Source of the DNA: Cenococcum geophilum 1.58
Lineage: Eukaryota > Ascomycota > Dothideomycetes > Gloniales > Gloniaceae
Reading direction: 5' to 3'
DNA length: 64,000 nucleotides
Assembly: GCA_001692895.1 (NCBI GenBank)
Contig: KV748202.1
Location: 558,001-622,000 of the forward strand
The first letter of the stretch is position 1. Every line of letters starts with the position of its first letter. The position numbers were made by a program, and so were the translations under genes. The notes beneath the pieces are model-generated. The model was not told the origin of the DNA. It did no database searches and saw only the letters and a list, made by a program, of their open reading frames with translations. This document shows positions 46,690 to 59,700 of this stretch, piece by piece.

Positions 46690-48400
46690 AGTATAGAAAG
46701 TTAAATAATATGCTACTAAAAGCAGCTACTATAACGCTATTAACGGCGGTAACTACTTTAAGGTTAGGAGGAGATACTAATATAGCGGATACTAACTTAT
46801 AATAACCTATAACGGTTAGATAGTTATAAGAGGTAATTAACTAGTTAATAACAAATAATGCGGCGCTAGAAGAAAGGGTTAATAGGATAGAAGTAGTAAG
46901 GGTTAAGCTACTATTAATTAAGAGATTCTTAGAAGAAAGATTAAAGCTTAAAAAATTCCTTATATAAATATACTTTAAAGTTATATAAGAAGGGGTAAAG
47001 CTACTAACACCTATAGATTAAATAGCCTATGCAGGGCTATTCCTATTAGGAAAAGCACTTAAATAGTTTAAGCCTTACGTCAGGAAAAAATTTAGCAGCA
47101 TTTTGCCAGCATTTTTAGCATTTCGCAGCATTTCGCAGCATTTAAAACAGACTATACGCATTAAGCAGTATCTAGGCAGCTATATATATATATTATATAT
47201 AAAAAATTTATTTTTAGATAGATAATTGGATATAGTATATTATATAATAATTTTTCTTATAAATTACTTATAAATTACGTAAGTTATTCTACTTCTAAAA
47301 ATAAATTTAAAAAAATTTAACTTTTTTTTAAAAGTAGAATAACTTATGTAATTTATAAGTAATTTATAAAAAAAATTATTATACAATATACTATATCCAA
47401 TTATCTATCTAAAAATAAATTTTTTATATATAATATATATATATAGCTGCCTAGATGCTGCTTAATGCGTATGGTCTGTTTTAAATGCTACGAAATGCTA
47501 CGAAATGCTAAAAATGCTGGCAAAATGCTGCTAAATTTTTTCCTAACGTACCTTATAGAGATATAGGTAAATAGAATAACAACTACTAACTAAAAGGTGT
47601 AGTTTATATTCTTAAGCTAGGAAGAGTTTATAGAGCGACTTATATAAATATTTAGAGGCCTAGAGGCAGTAACTATGGTAAAAAGAAAACTCTAAGATAT
47701 TATATAATAAACCTTAGTAATTAAGTATATAACACAGTTCTAGATATTAGCGATATAAGTAAAGTAGAATAATAAGGCGCTTATAGCATAGTATAAATAA
47801 GGACTTAAGGCTAAAGTCTAAAACATAATTATCCTAATAGAAGATGCGGACACCCTAAGAGACTTAATAGATTAAGTAATTAAGATTAATAATTGGATTT
47901 ACTAAAGGGAACAGGCTAAAAGAGGCTAAGATAGAGTTCTATAGTTATATAAGGCGCAGAATACGCATTAACTAAAGCTAAGTTAGAAACTATAGTATAG
48001 CGCAAAGCTAATAGACCTAAGTGGTACTAAAAAAGCCTATAAAAGATAGAGTAAGAAACTATAAAAACCTAAAGGTTAAGGATCTAGTAATTATAGAACT
48101 AAGGAGTAGAGGTTAAACTAGGGATCTTAGTAGTAGAAGACGTTTAGGCGGACTTTATAGTAAAGTTAATAGTTTAAAGACGGAGCTTATATAAATTGCG
48201 GGAAATAAGGTTACTTTATAAGGGATTATAAAGATAGTTAGAGTTACTATATAATAAAGGGAACTAGATTAGTAGAAGATATATATATATAGAGGGATAA
48301 TAGTATACTGCGAGGAATAAAAGAATATTTAATTAGAAGTTTTGCGTTTTGTTATAATAACGCTTACCAAATTTATAAAGACGCTAAGTATAGCGTAAGC
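46690..48400 (+). pseudogene. gag relic of element B/D
   Basis: A degraded plus-strand gag frame. The nucleocapsid knuckle is at about 48187-48234 and reads YINCGK*GYFIRDYKD, from a CxxCGKxGHFxRDC-type CCHC motif with Cys and His turned to Tyr by TpG/CpA changes. Many TAG/TAA codons interrupt it. A MITE splits it at 47078. Confidence 0.8.
47078..47548. mobile_element. 471-bp foldback MITE inside gag of element B/D
   Basis: Two arms of about 219 bp (47078-47297 and 47330-47548) are nearly perfect reverse complements, leaving a loop of about 32 bases. The ends are CGTCAGGAAAAAATTTAGC and its partner CGTTAGG..., with internal repeats of CGCAGCATTT. TA flanks both sides (47076-47077, 47549-47550). 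The empty site is seen in the copy at about 55965, where the sequence reads continuously. Arm differences are mostly C/T. It has no coding capacity. The TA duplication suggests Tc1/mariner/pogo-type mobilisation. Confidence 0.9.
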
Positions 48401-48844
48401 TATTAGCTATAGGAGCTAAAATCTATAAAGTATAGAGGAACTAATAAACTAGTTTATAGATTAGATATTAATAATAATAAATTTAATTAGGCGAAATATT
48501 CTATAATAATAAGGTAATAAAGGTAGTTTACTAGAAGCATATAGACCTTAAAGATATTATACTAAAGGTAGAGGATAATTCCACTATAGAATAGAAAATA
48601 TTAGTAGGGATTAAGACCCCACTAGATACGATGTCTATTGCTTTGTAAAATGTAAGAGAAGTAGAATAGCGAACTATTTTAGCACTTAATAAAGGCAAGA
48701 AGCTAAAGGCTTAAGATTCTTAAGATAAGATAAGAAATAACTAAGATTTTTAAGACAAGATAAGGTAGACCTAAGGACCTATAACGGACAAAAACCGATA
48801 GAGTAGGGTAGTAGCTTAGTTTAAGGACATATAAATAAGCTTAG

Positions 48845-49266
48845 TGTAACGGAACCTTATAGCAGGAACTACGATAGGCTCATTATTAGGCTAGGTGTGT
48901 AGGTAAGCAAGTTAAAGTTAACAATGTAATAATAACTGGTAGAGTGGTTGCCTAATAAATTAACTCCAATTATATTCTAAGAATTACTATAAGAAAGGAA
49001 CTATCTAGGTAGGGACTATAGTCCTTTAAATATACAACCGTATTTCTATAAAATCCTTCTTATATATAATATACGTCTTATATATAAGGTACGTAAGTTC
49101 CTCCTATTCCTCTTATTTAATACGTAGCATATTATATAACCTTAGTTATTATTCCTTATTATATAGTTCTACCGGTTCCATCCTAAACTATACCTAAATT
49201 AACTAACTAGCTTCTTCCAACTCTTCCCTAAGTAGTTATAATATTATACTTAAAGCGTCCGTAACA
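48845..49266 (-). repeat. 3' LTR of element C
   Basis: 422 bp, TGTAACGG...CCGTAACA. Preceded by target duplication CTTAG. Confidence 0.9.
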
Positions 49267-49365
49267 CTATCTCCCTTCTCTTTATTTTCGTCTTTAAAGA
49301 TTCTAAACATCTCTAAGTTGTTTACTAGAGGTATAATATCCGTTTAATTAATTTAGTTAATATTA

Positions 49366-49990
49366 TTGCTTATTATACCTAAAGTAATTTCTTCTTTATA
49401 CGCCCAACGTTATACTCGTACTATTACTACTATATTATCTCTTAGTAAGATTATACCGTCTCCGTATTCTCGCTATTTAAAAAAGGGGTTAGTTTATATT
49501 ATATTAGTAAACCTATCTTCGCAACAACTATCCTTTTATTTAGAGTGCACTAAAGCAAATATTTATTTGTCCTATAACGTTCGCTCTACTTCTAATACTA
49601 AATATACGCGACCTATTACTTTTAATAGTTATCTGGTTCCCTAATTAATTTGTTTTAAAGTTTTATATTTAATCTGCTGCTACGCAGCTAGATAGTAAAC
49701 TATCTTAAGCCCTAGCTAAGTTAGAACGTTCTTATAATGCAGAATAGAAGGCTTTAAATACTTATATTACGGCCTTTACTTAACTACTTTATCTTAAAAA
49801 GGTTCGTAAGAAGGTTTATTTTAAGGAGTAAAAACTTATAGAATAGGGTCTATAGGAACTTAGTAATAAGAAAACCGACTCTCTTTTAGCTAAGAAGGAA
49901 ATAGATCTAAGTAGTTTAGTAACTATTCTTCTTAGGTCCCCCTTAGGTGACTTATTCTTTAGTAATTCTTCTTTATTAATACTACCTAAC
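49366..49990 (+). pseudogene. Antisense accessory ORF relic in element C
   Basis: Between the 3' LTR and the integrase end, the plus strand (antisense to gag-pol) holds protein-like sequence. An open 92-codon stretch (49366-49644) includes SSQQLSFYLECTKANIYLSY, whose Tyr codons may derive from Cys through TGT to TAT. After a frame change a helical run follows with stops only at probable Gln/Trp sites: LAKLERSYNAE (about 49725), YLKKVRKKVYFKE (about 49790) and TDSLLAKKEIDLSSL (about 49870). I recall comparable small antisense frames with a Cys-rich part and coiled coil near the 3' LTR of fungal gypsy elements, but this comparison is from memory and function is unknown. Confidence 0.5.
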
Positions 49991-50149
49991 CTAATCTCTT
50001 TTAATACTCCTATACCTTTCCTATAGCGTTCTTTAAATTCTCTAGTAGCTCCTAGGTAGTCTTATTATAGCCTATCTACTTAACCTTATACTATATTTTA
50101 TTATTAATATTCTTATAACTAATAATCTTTAAAACTTACTATTTATCTT

Positions 50150-53100
50150 CTTCCTATCCTTTATATATATCTACTTTATAAACCAGTGGCTTAATATTCC
50201 TATATACTAGCTCTAGTATTATAATATACTATATAGGGTAGATCTTTATTTTAGCTAGTAGGTCTAACTTAAATATAATCGGTAAAATCCTTTATATAAT
50301 TTTAAAAGGTCCTAGTCTAACATAGTTTAACTTCTTACTTAGTTATTAACTCTTAAAATTTTTATATAGTAGCTATACTTTATCTCCCTCCTTAAGATCT
50401 AGTCCCTTAGATCTCTTAGCATTATAGTACTTTTTTATTCTTTCTTATACCTTTTTTACTAATTCCATAAGGTCTATATAAAGATTTATTAACGTCTTTA
50501 TTTTTTCTTTAGCTATATTACTTATTTTCTTTAGCTATATTACTTATTTTCTTTACTTATTATAGTAATAATAATATTCTTAGCTTATATCCATAATTTG
50601 CCTTAAATAGTAATATGCCTATTCCTTTTTAAGGTGTTGTATTATATATAAACTATATAACTGGTAATAGTAATACCTAATTATTCTATATATAATTAAT
50701 ATAGTACCTTAGATACCACTCTAGTGTCTAATTTAATCTTTCTATTTAACCGTCTGTCTATAGATAATATACGGTAAAAGTTACTACTCTAACTTTTTAT
50801 TCCGCTAAGAATACCTCCTAAAATACTACTATAAATCTTAGATCTCTATCTAATATAATCTTACTTAATACTCTATGTTTTATAAATACTTCCTTAACAT
50901 AAATTCTAGCGATATCTTCTGCTAATATTTCTTCTATATATGCTATAAAGTATCCCTACTTTATAAGCTTATCTACTATTACTAAAATTACGTTATAATC
51001 TTATCTAGTAATAGGGTCTCTTAACTTTAGCAACTTAATAATAAAGTCCTATAATATAACCTTCTATAGTCTCTCTGGTATTTTAATAGGTTATAGCCCT
51101 CTATATAGCTTATACCTCGTTAGTTTATTCCTTTAGCAATCTAGATATTCTCTTATAACTTTTTATACTAGTCCCTAGATTCTATTAATAATATACTCCT
51201 CTTAGAGTCTTAATACTAAGCCTATGGCTCCATTATATCCTTAAGTTATTCCCTTATAGAAATCTTCTATAAATTACTCTACTATGCTTCTTAGGATATA
51301 CTTTACTTCTTAATTCTCGTATATATCCGTCTATAGATCTTCTAGCTATACTTTTAGAATTCTTTATACCTAAAAGCTCTCTAATATCTTATAAACTCTT
51401 TCTAGTTTCTTATTTTCCTAAATTACTATAATTTTTAAATAATTATATCTAATTAATCCGTCTATATCTTTTCGCAGTAAAGCCCCTAATGGCTTTTTAT
51501 TATTTTATAGTTTAGCCTTATAACTTAGAGTATCTACTCTTATATTATCTATACCTTTAGTATACTAAATCTTAAAATAGTATTTTATAAGTATCTCTGC
51601 CTATTTAACCTATCTTTAGTTAAGTTCCTTCGTTATTAGGAATCCTATTAGGTTCTTATAATCCGTCTTAACTATAAATAGTTTCTCTATACCTTATAAG
51701 AATGCTCTTTATTTCTTTAATACTATAATTATATCTAATAACTCCTTATTATAAATGTTATAGTTTAACTTTAGTAGTATTATCTTTTAACTATAGTATA
51801 CCACTAGGTGCCATCTATCTTAATATTTCTATATAAAGTATACCCCTAATATATAATCTAATATATTTATTTCTATAACTATTTCTAATCCTAGTTAATA
51901 GATCTTAAGAACTGGCTCCTAGGTAAATAACTCTTTAACTTTCCTAAAGAGTTCCTTTTATTCCTCTCCCTATACCTATAGTTTTTCTTTCTTTATTAAC
52001 CGCGTAAATAGCTTAATATCCTTTAACTACTGCGCTATAAACCTTTTATAGTAATTATAAAACCCTAAAAATAATCTTAACTATATAACGTTCTCTAGTT
52101 CTTACTAATTTACTATAGCCTTAATCTTCTTTAAATCTATACTAAGTTAGTTTAGTTTAATAATAAATCTAATAAAATTAGTCTTCCTAGTAAAGAACTC
52201 GCATTTCTTAATTACTACTAGCATTTATTCTTCTTATAGTCTCCTTAAAACCTATTTAACGTATTCTCTATACTCTTTCTTACTTATTAAATAGATAATA
52301 ATAATATTAAGGTATACTTTAACAAATTTATCTAAGTATTCTCCTAATATATTATTAATATATTTCTAAAACGTTGCTAGTACGTTTATAAGCCCAAATT
52401 GTATAACTAATAGTTTATATAGTCCTTTCTTTAACTTAAAGGCTGCCTTTTATTTATTGCCTTTCTTAATTCTAATCTAATAGTACGCCTATCTTAGATC
52501 TATCTTTATAAAGATTTACGCGTTACCTATCCTATCTTAAATTTCGCTAATTAAGGGTAAAGAATACCTATCCTTTCTAGTAATGCTATTTAACTATCTA
52601 TAGTTAATATACAGCCTTAGTTTACTATTTTTCTTTAGTATAAATAGTACTGAATATTCTACTAATAACTGCGATAGTCTAATATATCCTTTTCGTAGGT
52701 TTTCCTAGATAAACTCTTTTAATACTCTACCTTCTTCTTTAGTAAGCTTATAGATTAAAAAAAATCTTAAACTTATTCCTAGTTCTAATTCTATCTTATA
52801 GTCCCACGCTATATATTCTAACAGCTTTTTACTTTTTAGTAACTATAGTTTCTTACCACACTTATAGTATCTCTTCAGTATATAACTTAAGCCTTACTTA
52901 GTCTCTTTATATATTGCTCCGACCTAGTACTATACTAACTTAGCTTATTATCGCATCTTACGGCGTTAAGTATCCCTAATATTAACTTAACCTATAACCT
53001 AATTAATCTTTAAATTATATTTCTATAACTAAGGCATTCCTAATACTACCTTATTATTTCCTAATAGTAATATATTAAAAGACATATTAATCTATCTCCC

Positions 53101-54850
53101 TTTAATAGTTAACTAAATAGGTCCTATTTTAAGATTAATAATACCTCCTCTATAAGCTATTAGATCTCCTAAAATTGTTACTAATAGGTAAGAGTACTCC
53201 TTTTTCCTATATAGTAACCTCATTTTTTTTTAACTACTACTAGTAAGATATAGTTTCTTATTACTCCACTATCTATTAATACTTTAAACTATTAATCTTA
53301 CTATTTAACTTATAAATTTAGGTATTGTCCTTAAATTCCTTTAAGGATCTAAGGCTCTACTACTAGCTCCCTTTAATCCTATAGGCCTCTACTTTTCCTA
53401 ACTATTAGCTGCTTAATCCTATCTATACTTAGTCTACTTTTAGCTAATACTTAGTTCGCTTTTTGTCTTTAATATACTATAGATATATATTCTCTAGGCA
53501 TTCCTACTACTATTATTTATCTAGGCATTCTTCCGTAAAGAATCTTCCTAGCTAAAGTATTAAGTCCCCTAACTCCTAAACTTCTACTAGATACTAGCTA
53601 TATATATACTTAGCGTTTTAGTATTTCTATTCCTTAGTTATCTAATACATTTTTATAGGATATTTTTAATACTTGTCCTTTAGTGCTTTATATATATTAT
53701 ATATATTATCTATATACGCAATCTACACCAATATATAATATACTTAGTGTTTTAGGTTAACTCTTAGTTTGTCTTTATCCTTAAGTTTAAACCTCTATTA
53801 TATTAATCTAAACGTTATAACTTTATTTATAGGTACTAAAATACGCCTTTCGCTTCTCTAGTCCTCTAAACGCTTCTTTAGATCTCTTAATATTATAATT
53901 AAGGCCCCTTTAATATAACTTATTGCCTTTTCTATAATCGGGTAGTCTTAAATAACTTTTTCGTCCAACTATATATAAAAATCTTCCCACTTATCGTTAT
54001 GCCTTTACCTATACTACTTTTAGTATAGCTGCTAGAGTATATACGGCTCGTCTATAAGGAAGTATCTTCTTATTATTATATCATGACAGCCCTTTATATA
54101 TCGTTCTTTAAACCTAGTTAGAATCCCTAAATCCTCTTCTTATTCCAGTTTAGTAAGCCACTTAGCTCTTAGTATACCTATTCTTAGCCTATTAGTAATT
54201 CTTTATATAGGTGCCCTATCCCTTATACGTCCTAATATACTAGATCTCTTATCTAGTTTCTATTCTTATTATAAGGCGATTCTTGCTCTAAATTCCTTTA
54301 TAGTTTCTTTTTTTTATATCTTATAAGTAGATCCTTAAAGTCTTCTTACTTCTTAATCTTAGTATTAACTTTTTAATCTTTAGGCCGAACACTATGTTCT
54401 CCTAGTAAGTCCTCTAGGTCTATATATCTGTCTTTTAGTCTAGTTACTATTTATACTACAGATTCTCTAATCTAATTAATAGTCCTTATTTATGTCTTAA
54501 AGTCTTAGTCCTATAGGATTCTTAATTCTAAGCTTACTTCTAACTTAAGCTTTACTCTTACCTTAGTCTAACTAGGCTTATTAGGTGTTCTTATCTTATC
54601 CTAAGAGTTTTAAATCTTACTTATCTCGTCTTAAGAGTTTTATACCTATAGGAAACTCAATCCCAAGCTTATTTATATATCTTTAAACTAAGCTACTACC
54701 CTACTCCATCGGTTCCTATCCGTTGTAGGTCCTTAGGTCTACCTTATCTTGTCTTAAGAATCTTAGTTATCTCTTATCTTATTATAAAAATCTTAAGCCT
54801 TTAGCTTCTTGCCTTTATCGAGTACTGAAGTAATTCGCTGTCCTACTTCT
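50150..54850 (-). pseudogene. pol relic of element C (PR-RT-RH-INT)
   Basis: The minus strand aligns with the pol part of element B/D across its length. The protease lies near 53270, RT around 52300-52650, RNase H around 51500-51800 and integrase around 50600-51000. The RT metal-binding region reads VYLNI instead of YLDD, consistent with RIP. Numerous stop codons occur. Confidence 0.8.
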
Positions 54851-54899
54851 CTTACGTCTTGTAAAGTAATAGATATCGTATCTAGCAGGGTCTTAATCC

Positions 54900-56330
54900 C
54901 TACTAATATTCCCTATTCTATAGTAGAATCATCCTCTACCTCTATTATAATATCTCCGAGGTCTACGTACTCCTAGTAAGCCGCCCTTATCGCCTTATTA
55001 TTATGGAATATTTTGCCTTTATTAAACTTATTGTCTTTAATGTCCAATCTATAAACTGGTTTATTAGTTCCTCTACACGCTATAGATTTTAGCTCCTATA
55101 GCCAATAGCTTATACTATACTTAGCGTCTTTATAAATTTGGTATGTGTTATTATAATAGAACGCAAAACTTCTAATTAAACATTCTTTTATTCCTTACAG
55201 TATACTATCATCCCTCTATACGTGTGTGTCTTCTACTATTAGTCTTATTCCCTTTATTGTATAGTAACTCTAACCATCTTTATAATCCCTTATAAAATAA
55301 CCTTATTTTCCGCAATTTATATAAGCTCTATCTTTAAACCATTAACTTTACTATAGAGTCCGCCTAAATATCTTCTACTACTAAGATCCCTAGTTTAGCC
55401 TCTACTCCTTAGTCCTATAATTACTAGATCCTTAACCTTTAGGTTTTTACGGTTTCTTACTCCATCTCTTATAGGCTTCTTTAATACCACTTAGGTTTAT
55501 TAGCTCTACGCCATACCATAGTTTCTAACTTAGCTTTAGTTAATGCGTACTCTACGCCTTATATAACTATAGAACTCTATCCTAACCTCTCTTAGCCTAT
55601 TCCCTTTAGTAGATCTAATTATTAATCTTAATCGCCTAATCTATTAAATCCCTTAGGGTATCCGTATCTTCTATTAGGATAATTACGTCCTAGACTTTAG
55701 CCTTAAGTCCCTATTTATACTATACCATAAGCGCCTTATTATTCTACTTTACTTATATTACTAACGTCTAGAACTATATTATATACTTAATTACTAAGGT
55801 TCGTTGCGTAATATCTTAAAGTTTTCTTTCCGCCGTAGTTACTGCCTCTAGGTCTCCAAATATTTATATAAGTCGCTCTATAAACCCTTCCTAGTTTAAG
55901 AACATAAATCGTACCTTTTAATTAGTAGTCGTCATTCCGTTTACCTATATCTCCATAAGATAAGGCTTAAACTACTTAAGTGCTCTTCCTAATAGGAATA
56001 GTCCCGCATAGGCTATTCAATCTATAGGTGTAGGTAGCTTTACCCCTTCTTATATAACTTTAAAGTGCATTTACGTAAGGAATCCTTTAAGCTTTAATCT
56101 CTCTCCTAAGAATCTCTTAATCGATAGTAGCTTAACCCTTACTGTTCCTATCCCATTAACCCTTTCTTCTAGCGCTATATTGTTTATTATTAACTAGTCG
56201 ATTACCTCTTATAACTGTCTAACCGTCATAGGTTGTTATAAGTTAGTATCTACCATACTAGTGTCACCTAACCTTAAAGTAGTTGCTGCCGTCAATAGCG
56301 TTATAGTGGTGGCTGCTTTTAGTGGTATAT
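54900..56330 (-). pseudogene. gag relic of element C
   Basis: The minus-strand gag aligns with 46690-48400 of element B/D, including the CCHC knuckle region at about 55275-55325. It is interrupted by many TAA/TAG codons. Confidence 0.8.
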
Positions 56331-56373
56331 TGTTTAACTTTTTACACTTATAACCGTAACTAGGTAGTAATTA

Positions 56374-56795
56374 TGTAACGAAACCTGATAGTAGGAACTA
56401 CGATGGGCTCGTTATTAGGCTAGGTGTGTAGGTAAGCAAGTTAAAGTTAATAATGTAATAATAACTGGTGGAGTGGTTGCCTAATAGATTAACTTTAATT
56501 ATATTCTGAGAATCACTACAAGGAAGGAACTATTTAGGTAGGGACTGTAGTCCTTTAAATACACAACCGTACTCCTATAAAATCCTTCTTATATATAATG
56601 TACGTCTTATACGTAAGGTACGTAAGTTCCTCCCGTTCCTCTTATTTAATATATAGCATATTATATGACCTTGGTTACTATTTCTCGTTACATAGTTCTA
56701 CCGGTTCTATCCTAGACCGTGCCTAAATTAACCAACTAGCTTCTTCTAACTCTTCCCTAAGTAGTCGTAAAATCGTACTTAAAGCGTCCGTAATA
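56374..56795 (-). repeat. 5' LTR of element C
   Basis: 422 bp, the same length as its partner at 48845-49266. Followed by target duplication CTTAG (56796-56800). Confidence 0.9.
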
Positions 56796-59700
56796 CTTAG
56801 AATAGAGTTTCCTACAGGTATAAAACTCTTAAGATAAGATAAGTAAGATTTAAGACTCTTAAGATAAGATAAGAACACTAAGTAAGCCTAGTTAAACTAA
56901 GGTAGAAGTAAGGCTTAAGTTAGAAGTAAGCTTAAGATTAAAAATCCTATAAAACTAAGATTTTAAGATATAAATAAGGACCATTAACTATATTAGAGAA
57001 TCTGCAGCATAAATAGTAACTAGATTAGGAGATAGATATATAGACCTAAAAGACTTACTAGGGGAATATAGTGTTCGGCTTAAAGATTAAAAAGTTAATA
57101 CCAAGATTAAGAAGTAAGAAGACTTTAAGAATCCACTTATAAGACGTAAAAAGAAAGAAACTATAAAGGAATTTAGAGTAAGAATTACCTTATAGCAAGA
57201 ATAAAAACTAGATAAAAGATCTAGTATATTAGGACGTGTAAGAGATAGAGCACCTATATAAAAAATCACTAATAGGCCTAAAGTAGGCATACTAAGAGCT
57301 AAGTAGCTTATTAAACTAAAACAAGAAGAGGGTCTAGGAATTTTAACTAGGTTTAAAGAATGATATATAAAAGGCTATTACAACGTAGTAATAAAAAGAT
57401 ACTTCCTTATAAATAAACCGTATACACTCTAGTAGCTATACTAAAAGTAGTATAGGCAAAGGCATAATAATAAGTGGGAAGATTTCTATATATAGTTAGA
57501 CAAAAAAGTTATTTAGGACCACCCAATTATAGAAAAGGCGATAAGTTATATTAAAGGAGCCTTAATTATAACATTAAGAGATCTAAAGGAGCGTTTAGAG
57601 GACTAGAGAAGTAAGAGACGCATCTTAGTACCTATAAATAAAGTTATAGCGTTTAGATTAATATAATAGAGGTTTAAACTTAAGAATAAAGATAAACTAA
57701 GAGTTAACTTAAAACACTAAGCATATTATATATTAGCGTAGATTATATATATAGATAATATATATAATATACAGGGCACTAAAATATAAGTATTAAAAAT
57801 ATCCTATAAGAATATATTAGATAATTAAGGAGCAAAAATACCGGAATGCTAAGTATATGCATAGCTAGCATTTAGTAGAAATTTAAAAGTTAGGTAACTT
57901 AATACTTTAGCTAGAAAAATTCCTTATAGAAGAATGTCTAAATAAATAATAGTAGTGGGAATACCTAGAAAATATGTGTTTATAGTATATTAAAGATAAA
58001 AAGCAAACTAAGTATTAGCTAAAGATAGACCAAGTATAAATAGAATTAAGCAGCTAATAATTAGGAAAAGTAGAGGCCTATAGGACTAAAGGGAATCAGT
58101 AGTAAAGCCTTAGACCCTTAAAGGAATTTAAGGATAATACCTAAATTTACAAGTTAAATAACAAGATTAGCAGTTTAAAGTATTAATAGATAGTAGAGTA
58201 ATAAGGAACCATATCTTACTAGTAGTAGTTAAAAAAAATAGAATTACCATATAGGAAAAAGGAATATTCTTACCTATTAGTAATAATTTTAGGAGATCTA
58301 ATAACCTATAAAGAAAGTATTATTAATCTTAAAATAGGACCTATTTAGTTAATTATTAAAGGGAGACAGATTAAGATGTCTTTTAATATATTACTATTAG
58401 GGAATAATAAGGCAGTACTAGGAATGCCTTAGTTATAGAAATATAACCTAAAGATTAATTAGGTTATAGGTTAAGTTAATATTAGGGATACTTAATAATA
58501 CAAAACGCGATAATAAGCTAAGTTAGTATAGTACTAAGTAGGAGCGACCTATAAAGAAATAGAGAAAGGACTAAGATATATACTAAAGAGATACTATAAA
58601 TATAGTAAGAAACTATAGTTACTAAAGAGTAAGAAGCTATTAAAATATATAGCGTAGAACTATAAAATAGAATTAGAACTAGGAATAAGTCTAAGGTTTT
58701 TTCTAATCTATAAGCTTACTAAAGAAGAAGGTAGAGTACTAAAAGAGTTTATCTAAGAAAATTTATAAAAAGGATATATTAGACTATTATAGTTATTAGT
58801 AAGTTATCTAGTACTATTTATACTAAAGAAGAATAGTAAACTAAGGCTATATATTAACTATAGATAGTTAAACAGCATTACTAGGAAGGATAGGTATCCT
58901 TTACCCTTAATTAGCAAAATCTAAAATAGAATAGGTAATACGCAAATCCTTATAAAGATAGATCTAAGATAGGCGTACTATTAGATTAGAATTAAGGAAG
59001 GCAATAAATAAAAGGCAGCCTTTAGGTTAAAGGAAGGACTATATAAACTATTAGTTATGCAATTTAGGCTTATAAACGCNCTANTAANNTTCTAAAAGNG
59101 TATTAATAATNTATTANAAGAANACTTANATAAATTNNTTATNGTATATCTTAANNATATTATTATCTACTTAATAACTAAGGAAGAATACAGGGAATAT
59201 ATTAAATAGGTCTTAAAGAGACTATAAGAGGAATAGATACTAGTAGTAATTAAGAAATACAAGTTCTTTACTAGGAAGACCAATTTTATTAGATTTATTA
59301 TTAAACTAGGCTAACTTAATATAGATCTAAAGAAGATTAAGGCTATAGTAAATTAGTAAGAACTGGAAAACGTTATATAGTTAAGATTATTTCTAGGGTT
59401 TTACAATTACTATAAAAGGTTTATAGTATAATAGTTAAAGAATATTAAGCTATTTACGCGGTTAATAAAGAAAAAAGAACTATAGGTATAGGGAGAGGAA
59501 CAGTAAAAACTCTTTAGAAAAGTTAAAAAGTTATTTACCTAGGAGCTAGTTCTTAAGATCTATTAACTAAAACTAGAAACGGTTATAAAGATAAATATAT
59601 TAGACTATATACTAGGGGTATATTTTATATAAAAATATTAAGATAGATAGCACCTAGTAGTATACTATAGTTAAAAGATAATACTATTAGAGTTAAACTA

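Larger units (their letters stand above)
48845..56795 (-). mobile_element. Element C: complete 7.95-kb Ty3/gypsy-type LTR retrotransposon, RIP-degraded
   Basis: Two LTRs of 422 bp each (48845-49266, 56374-56795) lie in the same orientation, beginning TGTAACG and ending CGTAAYA. They are flanked by the 5-bp target duplication CTTAG (48840-48844 and 56796-56800). On the minus strand gag lies next to the right LTR (about 56330-54900), followed by protease, RT, RNase H and integrase down to about 50150. The internal end near the left LTR carries an extra open region on the plus strand. No frame is intact. It is inserted within element B/D, so it is younger than that copy. Confidence 0.92.

Noticed and set aside
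47078..47548. Considered as a CRISPR-like or regulatory repeat array because of repeated CGCAGCATTT units
   Set aside because: The repeats are part of long foldback arms flanked by TA; fungal nuclear context and MITE structure explain them.
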